Assembly (NCBI GenBank): GCA_030340625.1
Contig: JAOPHQ010000569.1
Coordinates: 512,001-576,000 of the forward strand
DNA: 64,000 nucleotides
Origin: Merluccius polli
Taxonomy: Eukaryota > Chordata > Actinopteri > Gadiformes > Merlucciidae
Reading direction: 5' to 3'
The translations under genes were made by a program, and so were the position numbers. Positions 27,369 through 40,157 of this stretch are shown here, piece after piece. The notes beneath the pieces were generated by a model that searched no databases, was not told the DNA's origin, and was given only the letters and a program-made list of their open reading frames with translations. The stretch's first letter is position 1; every line of letters begins with the position of its first letter.

Positions 27369-27418
<50 letters not shown>
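27369..27418. repeat. (CT)n microsatellite
   Basis: Uninterrupted (CT)n of about 25 units followed by a T run. Confidence 0.95.
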
Positions 27419-27421
<3 letters not shown>

Positions 27422-28169
27422 ATTTATTTGTAACTAAAATAAACTAACTAAACGCTATATCACAAATATGGCTGATACATACAGCATTTTACAGCTTAAA
27501 TCGATGAATATTGACTGAAATACAATAAATTAAGGAAATTAACACATACAGCTGAAAACTACAGGGTCTAAGCTTCATTTTGATGTATAGGTTGCGGGGG
27601 TTTGAAAGAAATCCAGCTGCCACACACACCAGGCTTTTGTCTCGCTAGCTCCTACACATGATGCCTGAGTGAAACTTTCCCTTAGTGAAAGCTGGGAATG
27701 GTCAACTCTCAGCCCGCTGTCTGCTTTGTGCTGATTCGGTGGGGGCGACTACAGAATATAACAATCACTTTTCAATAATGTGTAGTAAATGAAATTACTA
27801 GTTAGTTAAATCAAAGTCCTATGTTGCAAACTGAATTTGTGTTTTTATCTTGTCTTCACAATGATCTGAAGAATAATGGCTGACGCACAGACAGTCAATC
27901 ATGGCTTTTTTTTCGAATAATAGCGAGCAATGTCGGGTAAAAGAAATATCTGTTTCCATCGCATTATCTGTGCTTTCCCAAATAATGTATTCGGATTCGG
28001 GTACATCCCTATAAACTAATTGAGGAAAGTATGAAATGCATTGTTCAATTTATTTATCTCTCTCCCTCTTTCCCTGTACTGTGATGTATCATTTGGAAAG
28101 GTCTTCTTGTAGTCAATGATTCCACTTATGCAGTTATTGTTGTTACACAGCCATTTTTAATGGAAAAGG

Positions 28170-28359
28170 CAGGGCTTAATGTGAGCCCCCACCCCGTCAT
28201 CGGTCCGGGGTGTGTTGCGACCCCCCCCCCCCCCCCCCGGCGGCCATCGCGCACGGCCACTTTTTTTTTGAGGTACCGGTACCTCTAACCCCATAATGAG
28301 CCACCAGATCCACACCCCCTCTGCGTTCCGGGACCTCCCACTTTACAAATTAAGCACTG
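28170..28359. mobile_element. Small hAT-like MITE with poly(C) core
   Basis: The ends cagggcttaatgtgag and acaaattaagcactg are imperfect inverted repeats. The core has a poly(C) tract of about 18 bases (about 28220-28238), catcgcgcac, and the perfect palindrome gaggtaccggtacctc near 28270. I could not pair an 8-bp target duplication, so the boundaries are tentative. Confidence 0.5.
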
Positions 28360-31300
28360 TGGCAAAAGGTGAAAGTTGGTGACAAGCCCCAGAATCAAAC
28401 TGTCCATCTATCAGTAAAAATAAGGTGGAGCAAATGTTAAATAGGAAGTAGGGAATGTTGATCATCCTGATCGTAGAAAGATCTGTTTATGTATTCTATT
28501 TTTGACATACAGACAAAAGTTTGTCAAAAGTCAAACAACCGCTGTGTCAATTGAATTATTTTTAGTGTAGATTTGTGACAAAAATGAATGGACTGTATAC
28601 TTACGTTGTTCATAATAAAACATGGCATTTCACTGCTAGTTTTGCCCCTGTAACTATTTTTAATGAGTCTGTGGCAACAACAAAACATGTTCTTTGTGAC
28701 GCAAAAACATGTTTGAACATTAAGGCTCATTTGATTTTTGTGATTTCAAAGTCATGCTCATTATGTTAATTGTGGTGGAGTTTTTAGGCCTACTTTTGGA
28801 CCCCTTCTTTTTTAAGCCTGCTTGTTATGCACAAGCTGCTTCTGATCTGTTTTCTTTCCTCGTAGAATCAAAACATTGTGGAGATCAGACATTCATACCC
28901 TCACCTACTCTCCTCACATCGCTAACTACTTAATAGGTGAAAGTGTCTTTATTAGCTAAAATGTAAATCCTGTGGAGAGCTCTTAAAAGCACTGTTATAT
29001 TCTCGCCTGAGACACTTGTGGTATCGTAAAAGCAGTCTTTTTTTGTCCTTTTTTGTCTTTCTTATCACACACCGCCATATAAACCCAAACGCAAGACTGA
29101 TGACTAAGTATCACTTAGCCCCTTCCTACTCTACTATTACCCCCAATAAACAAACACAGACGCACAGTGACGTTCCCTATCGCTGTGATCTCTCATGGCT
29201 CCGACACCACTCCTGAAAGGCAGCGACTGGAAGAAGGAATGGCAGTGTAACACAATCTTCCCCAAGGTACATTTTCTGATCTGGGGACGTTGCTTTGTAA
29301 ATGGGCTCGCTGGCTCAGGAGAATGCCATGAATTGGAGCCGCTCTTTGCAGATTGCGTTCAAAAACCGAGGACCGGGATAAATGGAGGACGGATGAAAAA
29401 GAGCCATAGCCACAAAGGTCAGAGCCATCGCAGTCAATCGATCCTGCAGGTTCCTATTCGGGGAGATGAGAGGGGGGATTAAAGGCAGGGGGGTGGCGGA
29501 CGGTCAGATAGAAAAACTCAGGATGATGTTCTCGGAAAAACCCTGGCGGTTGTGGCGACGGCTGGCGAGAGCAAAGCAGGTCTTCCGGAATGCCTCTCTT
29601 TGAAACTGGTTCTGATTTCATTGGGTAATCGATTCAGTCCATTCAGTGTCATTCAGGGCACTGGCATATTTTGCTCTGACTCTATCGTACTCACCAGATA
29701 TTGCGTACCTTTGTTGAAGTTTTGTTATTGCATAATACAATAATACATAACCGTGGCAGACTTGTGTCATAACGCCCCAAGGCTAACATGTTTGACTATA
29801 AATGCTTGAGATATTTTCTTTTTCTCTTATTTATATTTTCCTAATCAGAAAAATATAATTGGGAACACACTCTTAATGAAATGCAATATTCATGTTGGTT
29901 ACAGATGATTAAAGAGAGCATTAGTAGGTCTAATGCTGCGTTCAAACAAATAATGCGATGTCCAGACAAATGTCCTTGGTTGCAATCAGTGGCTCGAGCG
30001 TCAGCTTACATTTCTTGGCAGCAGGATAAGTTACCGATTACACACAGTACACATACTCGGGAAAACACACTCTCTGCAAGAACGTATATGACTAATATTG
30101 CATCATCGCTATGAAAACCTCACATTCAATTCCAACAGTCTGTTTCTGGCTAGCTTTTACAAGCTAGCATTCATGAGCTGCATGCTGCATTAATTCAGTG
30201 TAATTATTGAGAAATTCAATACAAATATAAAATGCAGATGTCCATGGGCTTTGACTGTTGCCATTCCTAGTGTTATCTCTACAAACACACATCAAGGGAC
30301 TCCTTAAGCAAGACTATAATGAGCTGTGGCCAAGCGGCTATAATATAATCCAGTGCCATACAGCAAAGCTGCCAATCATGAAGATAATTTGCCACAATAT
30401 TTGGCCTGAGCTATAATTTAAATAGATTGGCTATGTAAGTGCAAGTCATTAAATGGATTACTACGCTACATCTACTGCCTTCTCTGCATGTTGCCATTAC
30501 ATCACAGTGTGCTGTTGACTTGCTATTTAAATACACAGTGTTGACCTCCAATTCTCTCTGTGCGGATGCATACTTACCATTATGACTTTCTCAATGAAAG
30601 GGTTTCTGCTATATGCTACCTTGAAACACATGTCCATCAATCCTTGATCATGGCAGGATCAGAGATAATATGCATGTAAAATGCCATTGTTTTTATTAAA
30701 GTTTCATTAGTTTAGTTTAGTTTCATTTCATACTTTAGAATCTGTGAAAGAGCTGCATCATCTGTCCCTGACATATATTCAGTTACCATTAGGTATATAT
30801 TTAGTTTTGTAAAGGAGTGTGTTGTCGTAGAAACCTGGGTCAAAAAGACCATGTCTTGCACACTGTAAATCAAGGAAAGAATCTTTTAAAAGTATTATTA
30901 TAACATAACATATCTTTTTTTTTTTTTTTTTTAAGAGCATACACCATACTTTGCAGCTGGTATCAGGTTTAGGTTGAGGTGTGCACTATGACCTTAATGG
31001 TAATGGTTTACAATTGTAGTGCATTATGTTATGTAAAAAAATCACAGAGTATAGTGAATATTTGAAATAAGGAAAATGACATCATGTAATATTTTCCCTG
31101 AACAAATTAGTGGGTGCTTGATAATATGTGTTTGCTTTCTGTATGTTTTTTCTAGTAAACTTAAAGACCCAGAGCCCAGTACTCCCACGCAAGGGCCAAC
31201 CAATTACTGAGTGACTGTGTGAAGCTGTACCAATACAGCTGCAAGGGCTGTACATAACAGCTATTACTGTTTAGTAATAATAAGGCAGGCCAGGGGAACA

Positions 31301-32583
31301 TTACATTTTGAGGCAGGGAGACAGACAGACAGACAACATTTAATATAAAGAACAAAAACACATTTAAATACAGCTATATCTTCTTCATGTTTGAAAGGGA
31401 CTCGCTTACAAGTGTTAGGTTCATACAGTTACAATATTTTCATTGCTCTCCTTAGATTTTAATGTTGTAAATGGCCAAGTGTAATTCACCAGCCCAGTGT
31501 TAAAATAATACAACAACTTAGCACGTGGCTTTTCATTCAAGAAGACATAGAGAGGAGAGTAATCATTGAATCAAAGCAAGATTTGTTTTTAAACCATTGA
31601 CCATAAACATTAGAGGTTCACTGAAACATCTTAGCAGTGTTCTTCATAATTTCATCAATGAAGTCCTGTATGCTTTTTTGTTTACATTAAGGATGAATTA
31701 ATGTTACAATTACTGTTTAAAAATTGGTTGTCAATACATTTGACAGTTTATTTAAAAAAAAAATGTTTTATTTATTTAGGTTTTTTTTTTAATTGTTTTT
31801 ATTGACTTCTTTAACACCATCCAGTCGTACACACCCCAGGTTTGTTTGTTTTCTTTAACTTCTCAGACATATCAATTAACCTGTTCTACTATTTTTATAT
31901 CTATGATTCCCCCCCCCCCCCCCCCCAATTCATTTTCAGCCCACTGACATCTTAAGTTGATCTTCCATTGGATTACCACCCAGCCTCCCCCTGTGAATTA
32001 ACTATTGTCTATTTGGATGGAAGTAGACTCACTGGCCCCTGCCCAGTCCTCCAAAGTTTTATGTCGGTACTTCAAACAACTGATCTCAGCAGAATGACCT
32101 TGGAACGACTCTCATAAACGCTTTCTGTATCCCACATGCTACAAACGTTCACACCAGGCTTGATATTGGCAGGATTCTGTCTTCACTGCCCAATTCATGT
32201 GTGTTGTGTTATGTTGAGGTCGGACATACGCATATTCGTGGGTTGGTATTACAATTGTTGTTTGAGGAAGCTAGTAAAATACTATTATGTAGAGAAAATG
32301 GTGATTTGTTAATATACAATGTATTGATCTGAACACAGCTGAAAGATGAGCTCCGTTAGATTATTAATTGATTGATTTCCTCAGTATATTGGCAGCTATG
32401 TTTATTTGTGTGGATGCAAAAGGAAGAAGTGCCATTATTCATGGGTAATTTTTTGTGCATACCAAATTTATCATGCTAAAAAAACTCAATCGCAACTTGC
32501 CAATGCAACACTAAGTACTGCTTGAGACTGGGGAGGTGCCATTAGTAAGATTTTTATTAACTATTAAGAATGTATTCATTAGT

Positions 32584-32596
32584 TTGCCTCTCTCTT

Positions 32597-32634
<38 letters not shown>

Positions 32635-32693
32635 CATCGCCATCACCATCGGGTAACCAAAACACGGCTGCTGCTGCTGCTGCTGCTGCTGCT
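32584..32693. repeat. (CT)n followed by (CTG)n
   Basis: (CT)n at about 32590-32631, then 36 bases of unique sequence, then (CTG)n of nearly 9 units at 32668-32693. The triplet run is intronic as far as can be seen. Confidence 0.9.
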
Positions 32694-33087
32694 ACGTTAT
32701 CAGCTATTTACACACAGCATTCTCTGTGGGATACCGCTCCTGCTTATAAACACTTTATCATTTTTGGCAGGTGATGGTGTGAAATAACCTCTTCTTTTAT
32801 GTTTCCAAAATGTGCGTGAAGGCATTTTAAACAGAGCAATGCTATGTTTGGTGACTGTCTTCACCGTGACATGCACAGAGAGGTTTGTCATTGGACTCTG
32901 ATGAGATAGTGATTGTGTGCCTTTATATTTAATTGGTCCTTTGAAATAATTCTCAACCTGTCTAGCTTAGTGATTTCCTGCAAGCTTAATACTATTAGCT
33001 GTGTATTTCCTTGCTTCACTGCATGCAGGTTTGTATTTGTTTGTTTATTCATCAATGGATATAAGCAATTTCCTCCAGCAAGTCGTC

Positions 33088-33137
33088 ACTAAGATAAGAT
33101 AAAGTGGTACTTTTTTTAATCCAAGACAGGAAATTCT
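33088..33137 (-). mobile_element. Short LINE 3' tail remnant (L2-like)
   Basis: Read on the minus strand: aatttcctgtcttggattaa, then aaagtaccactttatcttatctta. This is the same tail organisation as at 8958-9013. Only the terminal fragment remains. Confidence 0.5.
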
Positions 33138-33529
33138 GGACTTTAATTTAGGACTACTAGATGCTTAATCAACATCATTGTATCTGAATAGCCAATTCTG
33201 GGATCGACAAGTGTACATTTCAATTGATTGATTGATTTTACTTGAGTGTCCTATAGGTGGCCAGCCAATATGGGCTTATAAATCACTGTTACAATATAGA
33301 AATCATACAGCAAAAAAAGGACATCCATTATTATATAGATCGATCAGACATGTCATACTTAATCATAATTAGATATGATACATTTTGTCTTCTCACCCAA
33401 ACTCTATCTAAACATTCAGCCAAAGCAGAAACCTCTTCTTTAAAAAGCCATTTCAGTGTCTCCCCTGCAGTGTGAGTCCAAAACAAATAAGACTGTATAA
33501 GTAGAGATGCATGTTTCCTTACTCTCCAA

Positions 33530-33586
33530 ACATTCTTTTTTTTTTTTTTTTTTTTTTTTTTCTTCTTTTATTGAACATGGTTAAAA

Positions 33587-33618
<32 letters not shown>

Positions 33619-34220
33619 AAACAAAAATAAAACAATTGAGTAGTAAAAAAGGAAAGAAATAAATTAAAGACAAACAAATGGGATCCTCAGGATCCTAAGC
33701 AACAAATACATAACTCAAATAACATAGTTCATGTTCAAAGGGATAGGAAGAAGTTAAGAAAAACTTTTCTGGTCCTACCCCCTCTTATTTTTTAAAATTA
33801 CTTACAAAAAAATAAATCTTCAGTATGAATCAGTCAGTGTCTATGATGTTTAGCTCGTGGGTTAAACAGATCAAAACTTTTCGACAAGACAATATCAAAA
33901 TAAAATAATGGAGCAGATGAACGAAAACCATCAAATTTAAAATTTAAAACAGCAAAACAGTAATTCAGTAATTCACTCCTCCAGCTCATAAGAATTCAAT
34001 GTTTTGTTTCTGAAGAGTTTTTTTAGTTTTGATATTGTTGTACATTTTTTCAGCTCATCATTGCAGTTGTTCCACAGACTTACAGCCTTTGTTGTTATAC
34101 AGTGCAGTTTTGTATTGGTTCTTATAGATGGTTTATTGAATATACAGGTTCCTCTTAAATTGTATTTGCTCTCTCTCTCAGTTGGAACAACTCCTGGATG
34201 GCATCTTCATAAAAATTCTT
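33530..34220 (-). mobile_element. Non-LTR retrotransposon 3' end with poly(A)
   Basis: On the minus strand the end of an ORF2 (see 33973) is followed by an AT-rich 3' region, an (ATT)n run (33588-33617 on +) and a poly(A) tail, seen as T26 at 33536-33561. The element is 5'-truncated, as is usual for LINEs. The clade is not resolved. Confidence 0.65.
33973..34175 (-). pseudogene. LINE ORF2 C-terminus
   Basis: The minus-strand frame ends at the TGA at 33973-33975. It reads ...RTNTKLHCITTKAVSLWNN, a segment ending KCTTISKLKKLFRNK, then SYELEE. The G/A-x-x-LWN-x-L...S-x-x-x-F/L-K-K pattern is the conserved tail of jockey/L2/CR1-type reverse transcriptase proteins. It sits about 410 bp before the poly(A), consistent with a LINE 3' end. 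No upstream RT motifs are present. Confidence 0.65.
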
Positions 34221-34726
34221 CATAATTGTGTGATAAAATCAAATGGCAATTTGCCTGCTTATCAAGAAACTTGAATTTGGCCTAAAGGGATCCATGTCAC
34301 TTGTTGCACTTGCATTGCTATCTTTTAGAGTGCAGTGGCCTAGATTCTCATGGTTCTCAAAGCAGCGATTATGTGCGATAAAGAATAGGGTGATACACAT
34401 CTTCCTACATGCCTCTTTCATTTCCCCTGGCCACTGATCAGAGCGTAACCCCATTTTAAAGGAAATGCAAATATTATGAATATGAATTAATTGCACATGT
34501 AAAGTGTTATGATATATGCAAGAAGCACATATAGAATATGCAATGTTATAGAAAATGTATGTATATATATTTTCACATGCTAATTATTATTCTTAAATAT
34601 GTTGCAGATATTTTAAACCTATGCATACATTTGAATATGCAACACATTGCATATTAAAATATTACATTGAAATCAACCTTTTGTTCTTGGTAGATGTGTT
34701 TGCTCAAACATGTTGTTTTTTTTCAG

Positions 34727-34898
34727 CAACAAGGCAAAATTGGGGTGACGTTCAACATCGGTACTGTGGACATCATTGTCCAGGAGACAAGCACCCCTGT
34801 AAACGATGGAAAGTACCATGTGGTCCGCTTCACCAGGAACGGAGGCAACGCCACCCTGCAGGTGGACAACTGGTCAATTAACGAACACTTCCCAACAG
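34727..34898 (+). CDS. nrxn3: Neurexin-3 exon: middle of LNS6, up to SS4
   Basis: This 172-base exon has acceptor tgttgttttttttcag and donor acag|gtaatg; it enters in phase 0 and leaves in phase 1. It encodes QQGKIGVTFNIGTVDI, then PVNDGKYHVVRFTRNGG, NATLQVDNW and NEHFPTG. FNI corresponds to Val154 of rat neurexin-1beta, a main-chain Ca2+ ligand. The exon stops at splice site 4, so the next segment in the mRNA is either the 30-residue cassette (40158) or GRQLTIF (41674). TPVNDGKYHVVRFTRNGG and NEH-PTG are NRXN3-like. NAT in GGNATLQ is the conserved LNS6 N-glycosylation sequon. Confidence 0.97.
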
Positions 34899-35237
34899 GT
34901 AATGACACATACACATGCTTACCGGTATTCACATTCAACATCACTAGCATGCAATGTCAACTTTTCTAATCTAACTTTTCAAATTAAAAAAAAAATTCAA
35001 TGAATATAAGAAATGGATGTTAAACAAGTATAATGGACGATGCTAATATTGCGTTCATGGATCTTCAATACAAATGCCTTTTTTGTAGAAAAAAATTATA
35101 GAATGATATTTATGTAGTTTACTGACTTTCTAATGTCTTTATATTATTCTACAATGTACCATCAATATCATTCATTTCCAAATGTAGGTGCACTGTACAG
35201 CGTCTGCAAAAATCTGCTCATATTGTGAGATCAATAT

Positions 35238-35768
35238 TAGGGATGTCCGATATGATCGGCCCACCGATATTATTGGCCGATATTGGCATACAAAATCAAT
35301 ATCGGAAAATATCGGTATCGGTTTTTAAAAAAGCTCAAAATGACTAAAGTGGCCTATGGCATTTATACCTTGTTGGAAAGCTCTAATTGTCCTGAGTCGA
35401 ATGCAAGCAACCGTTTTCTGTTAGTACAAAGACAGTGTGAAATAAATAAACACTTTGTTTGAAATAATTTCAGACATCTGTTATGTTTCAAGTGAGGACG
35501 TGGTTTGATGACATCATCAAACGCGCTGCGCCGTCTCAATAACGAGCCTGGGCATGTGCGGCCGTGTAGTGGGACGCTAGTTGTAGCTGTAGTTATGTCG
35601 GCGGTTTGGAATTATTTCAAAGTTTCTACGTTGCCTGAAATTAGTTTTGTTGTAAAACACGGCCGCATATATCGGTATCGGTATCGGTTGATATCGGTAT
35701 CGGAAATTAAGTAAATATTAATATCGGTTATCGGTTATCGGTAAAAAAGCCAATATCGGACATCCCTA
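35238..35768 (+). mobile_element. hAT MITE, 531 bp, TIR TAGGGATGTCCGATAT
   Basis: The left end tagggatgtccgatat and right end atatcggacatcccta are exact inverted repeats. The flanks are an 8-bp duplication, atcaatat, at 35230-35237 and 35769-35776. Subterminal atatcggtatcgg repeats fill both ends. The centre keeps the start of a transposase-like frame reading MSAVWNYFKVS (about 35595-35630), resembling the beginning of a BED finger. A longer relative in the opposite orientation lies at 50412-51188. Confidence 0.95.
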
Positions 35769-36563
35769 ATCAATATAATATAATAACTGGCACACAACAC
35801 TCTTACAGAGCACACATATTTACACACTTTTTACAATTACACAAGGCCATGCCCTAGAACAGGTAACAGGAGCCAAGCTTCGAAATACATAATGGAAGAA
35901 TGGAACAGTGTGAGCATGGACACCACATGAAATGCTCTAGTGTCACCACTCTCAAGATACATTCATAAATTCATAGGCCAATTAAAAGATGTGAACAAGG
36001 AAGAGTGGGTGTAGTTTAGTTTTGCACGATTACTCAACTGTTTCTGCTACACAGCACAGCAAAGCTTGCTCAATTATTTTAAGTTGAAACAGGACCGGGA
36101 CTGACACTCTGTAACTTGAGCTTGAACATCAAAACATTGAAGTTCTTTGCACCTTTTAACACCATCAATACATCCTAAGTATGCATCATTAGTTGCCAAG
36201 TGGCTCCCACAATGTCTCCAATCAATGGTGTTCACTAAGAGCCAATGAGCAGATGCTGTTGTGCACCAATTATTGTTATTTACAGCATATGCTCTATTCA
36301 TCATTGTCACAAGTTTGTTCTGGTCCCTTTTAGTCTTGAATACCTGTACATAGTCATAATGTGTATACGTTCACCAACGACCTGACATGGCAAGTAAGCT
36401 TCTGAATAGGTTAGGAGAGTTAGTTAGGAGAGTTAATCGTTAGTTATAGATTATTATTGTTCATAATTATTCATAGTAGTATTAGCAGTAGTAGCATTCC
36501 TTATGAATATTAGACTACACAAAAAATGTACTGCCTTTTCATAGAGCGTAGTTATCTAGAAAC

Positions 36564-36930
36564 TGTAAGGATCAGGTTCCGGACACAAATGCAGACTCAA
36601 AGTCGGTTTGAACAAAAAAGGCTTTACTTAAATTCTTCATGACAAAAAGGATGGACAAATGCAACAAGCCGAAAAACTGGCAGACTTATCTGAAGTTAAA
36701 ATAAAAGGGAACTCAACAAATAAAACACTTGCTAGACTTGGTTAGCTACAGGACAGGATGATCAGACAAAGAGCAAACAAAACTGAAGGCCTAAATACAC
36801 AGGAGGAGACAATTATCAACACAGGTGGAACACAATCATGGCTAAGTAGGTTAAAGAAAAGAATAACTGAGGACTAGAGGGAAGAAACAAAAACTACACA
36901 AAGACAAAGAGAACAATTCAAACTGTGACA
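36564..36930 (-). mobile_element. Solo LTR of a gypsy-type element, 367 bp
   Basis: On the minus strand it begins tgtcacagtttgaattg and ends gaacctgatccttaca, giving the TG...CA ends of an LTR. It has an internal promoter-like region and an aataaa-type context (taagtaaagcc near the end). The flanks gaaac (36559-36563) and ggaac (36931-36935) fit a 5-bp target duplication with one change. No internal domain is attached, so it is a solo LTR left by recombination. It is a different family from the 21697 element. Confidence 0.7.
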
Positions 36931-36956
36931 GGAACATTGTGGACAAGGGCCATGAT

Positions 36957-37216
36957 CAGGGATCATCGTGGTACTTTTGCGCCCTAGGCGAGATTGACCA
37001 CGTGGGGGTGCTGGTGCGCGATTGTGAGGGGGGGGGGGGGGGGGGGGGGGGGGGGCTATATCGCCTATGCCTAGAGCCGGCCCTGAAGACATAATAATAT
37101 CCGTTTTTAGAATAGTGGAAGTTTTTTTTTTTTTTTTTCCTTTTTTTTTTGGCGCCCCCTGGATGTGCGGCGCCCTTAGCATTTGCCTATACCGCCTATG
37201 CCACGGGCCGGCCCTG
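36957..37216. mobile_element. hAT MITE, 260 bp, with a nested second terminus
   Basis: An exact 8-bp duplication, gccatgat, lies at 36949-36956 and 37217-37224. The right end is ctatgccacgggccggccctg; the left end cagggatcatcgtgg is eroded. A second right terminus, ctatgcctagagccggccctg, lies at about 37066-37086, so two related elements are nested or one end is duplicated. Between them are a poly(G) tract (about 37029-37055) preceded by gtgcgcgattgtga, and a T-rich stretch. Confidence 0.8.
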
Positions 37217-39078
37217 GCCATGATTATATTGTGCAGGAAATAAAGGTGAACATAGAACAGAGTATAATGTTTACGACGGCGTGTGTTTCAGGGACAGGCT
37301 AGTGCTCCATGCTTCTGACTTTAGGGTAATAGCGTATATATAATAGCAACTGACTAATAGCATCTGCACACAATTGCATCTGTCGTTTGGGGGGTAAAAA
37401 CAGGTAATTAAAGACTAATTTCAAGAACAGCTAATAGCTTGAAACATGATTCTGAGTCTTGCTGTGCATAGCCTATTTTCAACTCCAAAGAAAAAACAAA
37501 TGAAACAGTCACTTTTTTAATGGTCTTCTGTTGTTGTTCTTGACAATAGTCCATGGTTGTATTCGTAGACAGTTTATTTGCGAGGCATCACAGAGAAGGA
37601 TTTTTGATTGACTGTGAAGAAGCAGGAATTCCCTGGAATTTTGTAAAAAAAAACACATTGTGAAATTCCCAGCCAGTTGACGAGGACTTCACCCTTCAGT
37701 TTACAAATGTACTTAAAAAGCAATCTGTCTGCAGCATTACCATGGCCTCCGACTACTCCTCTGACTAGCAGCCCCCCCATCCTCTCTTTCCATTGTCATC
37801 TTATTCACACATTATTTCGAGGCCATTTAGTACAAAGGTATTCCCTGTTATTTCTACCCCCATTTTCTCAAATGGCCTCAATAAATAATGGAGCACTTTA
37901 ACCTTCATTTGCTCCCCGACTTCTTGGGGCGTGCGCCTCTGTGCTTATATGTCTGTGAATAGTGAATCCAAAATCCAACACAGCCTGCTCCGAAACCGGG
38001 GAAAAGGAGGCTTCCCAGAGCCACACCACCTGTAAAAGAATTAGAATTAAAAAAAGAATATATGCAAGCTAGCTGGTTATAACCTCACATGATGCAGACT
38101 GCCGAAATCTGCCACAATATCATGTCATAAGGCTGGCGAGCCATAGCTGAGTGGATTGTTACGAGCTACGCTTTTGGCAGGCGACTTTTCATAAAGTGTT
38201 ATTGAGATTGAGCCTTAAAAAAAAATGAACATGGAGGATGCTTAAGAATGTCTGGAATTCAACTAAAGCAGGGTGGTTTTACAATGGCTTGATTTTCCTT
38301 TTTCATTTTCTGATATTTGGTAATTGACAACCAAGCGGCTGCACTTTGTTGTTGTGGTTCGTTTGAATTCAGCTTTGGGAAACAGAAGACGTGCTGCCAT
38401 GTTCTTCATGATGAGGCGTTTTCACCTGTCTCGTTTTACAATTCTTTGAGCGTCTTATGCACACCCAGCATAGTATGGCTGACAGAATGTCTTGTGATAA
38501 GTAAGCCGTACAACTATAATGCTCTCTACCTTTTCTACTCTCACACAGCCAATGTTGGAACCCAACTAATGTTATATAACAATAACATATAACAATAACA
38601 ATAATGTTATATAATAATATAGAACTGTAATAATACCTCCCAAACAATGTGCAGCAGCCACAACTACCTGCGTCTATGAAGATACCTTACTGTAAAGCCG
38701 ATTTTTTTTGCATGTTCAGAAGGCAAAAAGACACCAAAAATGTGGCATTGTTTTCAGTATTTATACATCCTTTGGTAAGGGGGGGATGCGTGCAAGTATG
38801 CATTGGAAAGTGACAGGGGAGGGACACTGGGAAGGGGTTGTGAGCAGTGGGGCAAACAGAATTTGGCAAATTGCCTTTGACACGACGAGCTTCCTGTGAG
38901 CTTATAAAAAGGAGCATTCGTAAAAAGGCGCAGCATGTTTGAGGATGATTGCTTTCATTTGCACAGCCCACCCCATTCTCCCACCCCCGCCGCCCTCTTC
39001 TTTCACACTCGGCAAAACGCCACCTGCCTTTTAGTCACTTGTAACGGTGATGGTTGCACTGGCTGTCGGGTGTGCGCG

Positions 39079-39136
39079 TGGGGGGGGGGGGGGTATGGTT
39101 AGGTACTGGCTGTGTGTGTGGGGGGGGGGGGGGGGG
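39079..39136. repeat. Two poly(G) tracts
   Basis: G runs of 12 or more bases at about 39080-39092 and 39121-39136, each preceded by a gtgtgcgtg/gtgtgtgtg word and followed by tatggtTaggtactgg or tatggcaagtactgg. This looks like a roughly 43-bp tandem duplication. Confidence 0.75.
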
Positions 39137-39813
39137 TTATGGCAAGTACTGGCAGTGGCTTTAGCCTCTAAGGCTGGCCAAGACAGGTGAAGTGCATCTG
39201 GCGCACATTTCCACCAATCGACAAGCCCTCTCGATGACCTGGCTGGGCTTGGACAGCATGGCCGTCTTATCAGCGGGAGATGTTTGGTGTTTATTGAAGC
39301 CTTCTAAAGCTCTGATGCCGCACTGCAGATGGGGAAATAGTCAAGAGGATCCAGATCGGCTGTCATCTTCACGCAGTGTTCCCTAAAAAGCCAAACACAA
39401 TTGCCCCTTTCGGAGCCAGAATCTTACACCCTCATAAACGTGTGCTGTGTGTGTTTGTGTGTGTTGGTGGGGGTAAGTGGGAGGTAGTGCAGGGCAGATA
39501 TCTATTAACTAGGACATTGGCGTTGTAATCCAAAGCATCAATTAAATGAAAACGTGTATAAACTGCCTCTTGCCATCAATGTGGAAATATCCAACCAAGT
39601 GTCACTGCCTACACAATACAATCAACTGTATTTTGTACATAAACATATGCAGGTATACATACTAATACATATATAATAAATTATTGCATTAAAAAGTGTA
39701 TTGGATCCTCAATTACTTTTTACACACTGATGTACAGAAATATCACTGAATGATGAATTATGTTTTCAATTTCTACACAGATAATATAAAAATAATCTAT
39801 TGTGTGGTTATTG

Positions 39814-39848
<35 letters not shown>

Positions 39849-40047
39849 TGTCTTTGATTTCACACAATCCCTGTTGCTAGGGTGTGGCCAGGTTTTACTG
39901 GTAATACGTTGGGCTTTTATGTTGCCACGTAAAAAGGACTGTCAACTATCAATTTCTTTCTTCTAATAAAATGAAATAAAAAAATAGGTTATAACCTAAC
40001 TAAAAACATTTCTGAAAATGTGATATTTCTAAATTCTACCAGGTGGC

Positions 40048-40109
<62 letters not shown>
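40048..40109. repeat. (ATG)n trinucleotide repeat beside the SS4 exon
   Basis: About 20 uninterrupted ATG units end 48 bases before the cassette exon's first base. The ORF reading poly-Asp across it is a repeat translation. See the finding on splicing. Confidence 0.95.
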
Positions 40110-40157
40110 ATATGCTCTATAAATGTGTTTCATAAATGTTTTCTTAAATTTCTAAAG

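Larger units (their letters stand above)
34899..40157 (+). other. nrxn3: nrxn3 intron before the SS4 cassette, 5.26 kb
   Basis: It holds a hAT MITE (35238-35768), a solo gypsy LTR (36564-36930), a second hAT MITE (36957-37216), G tracts near 39080-39136, and an (ATT)n and (ATG)n repeat toward its 3' end. The last 200 bases are A/T-rich with several taaa/ataaa words (39960-40020). Comparable words bind STAR-family splicing factors (SAM68, SLM2) that repress SS4 inclusion in mammals, though there the best-studied sites lie downstream of the exon. Confidence 0.8.

Noticed and set aside
29195..29482. 95-residue ORF MAPTPLLKGSDWKKEW...
   Set aside because: No domain, no splice context and no repeat homology recognised. 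Length is compatible with chance; left as intron.
38369..38971. Overlapping ORFs of 60-94 residues on both strands
   Set aside because: No motifs and no splice-bounded conservation visible; treated as chance frames.
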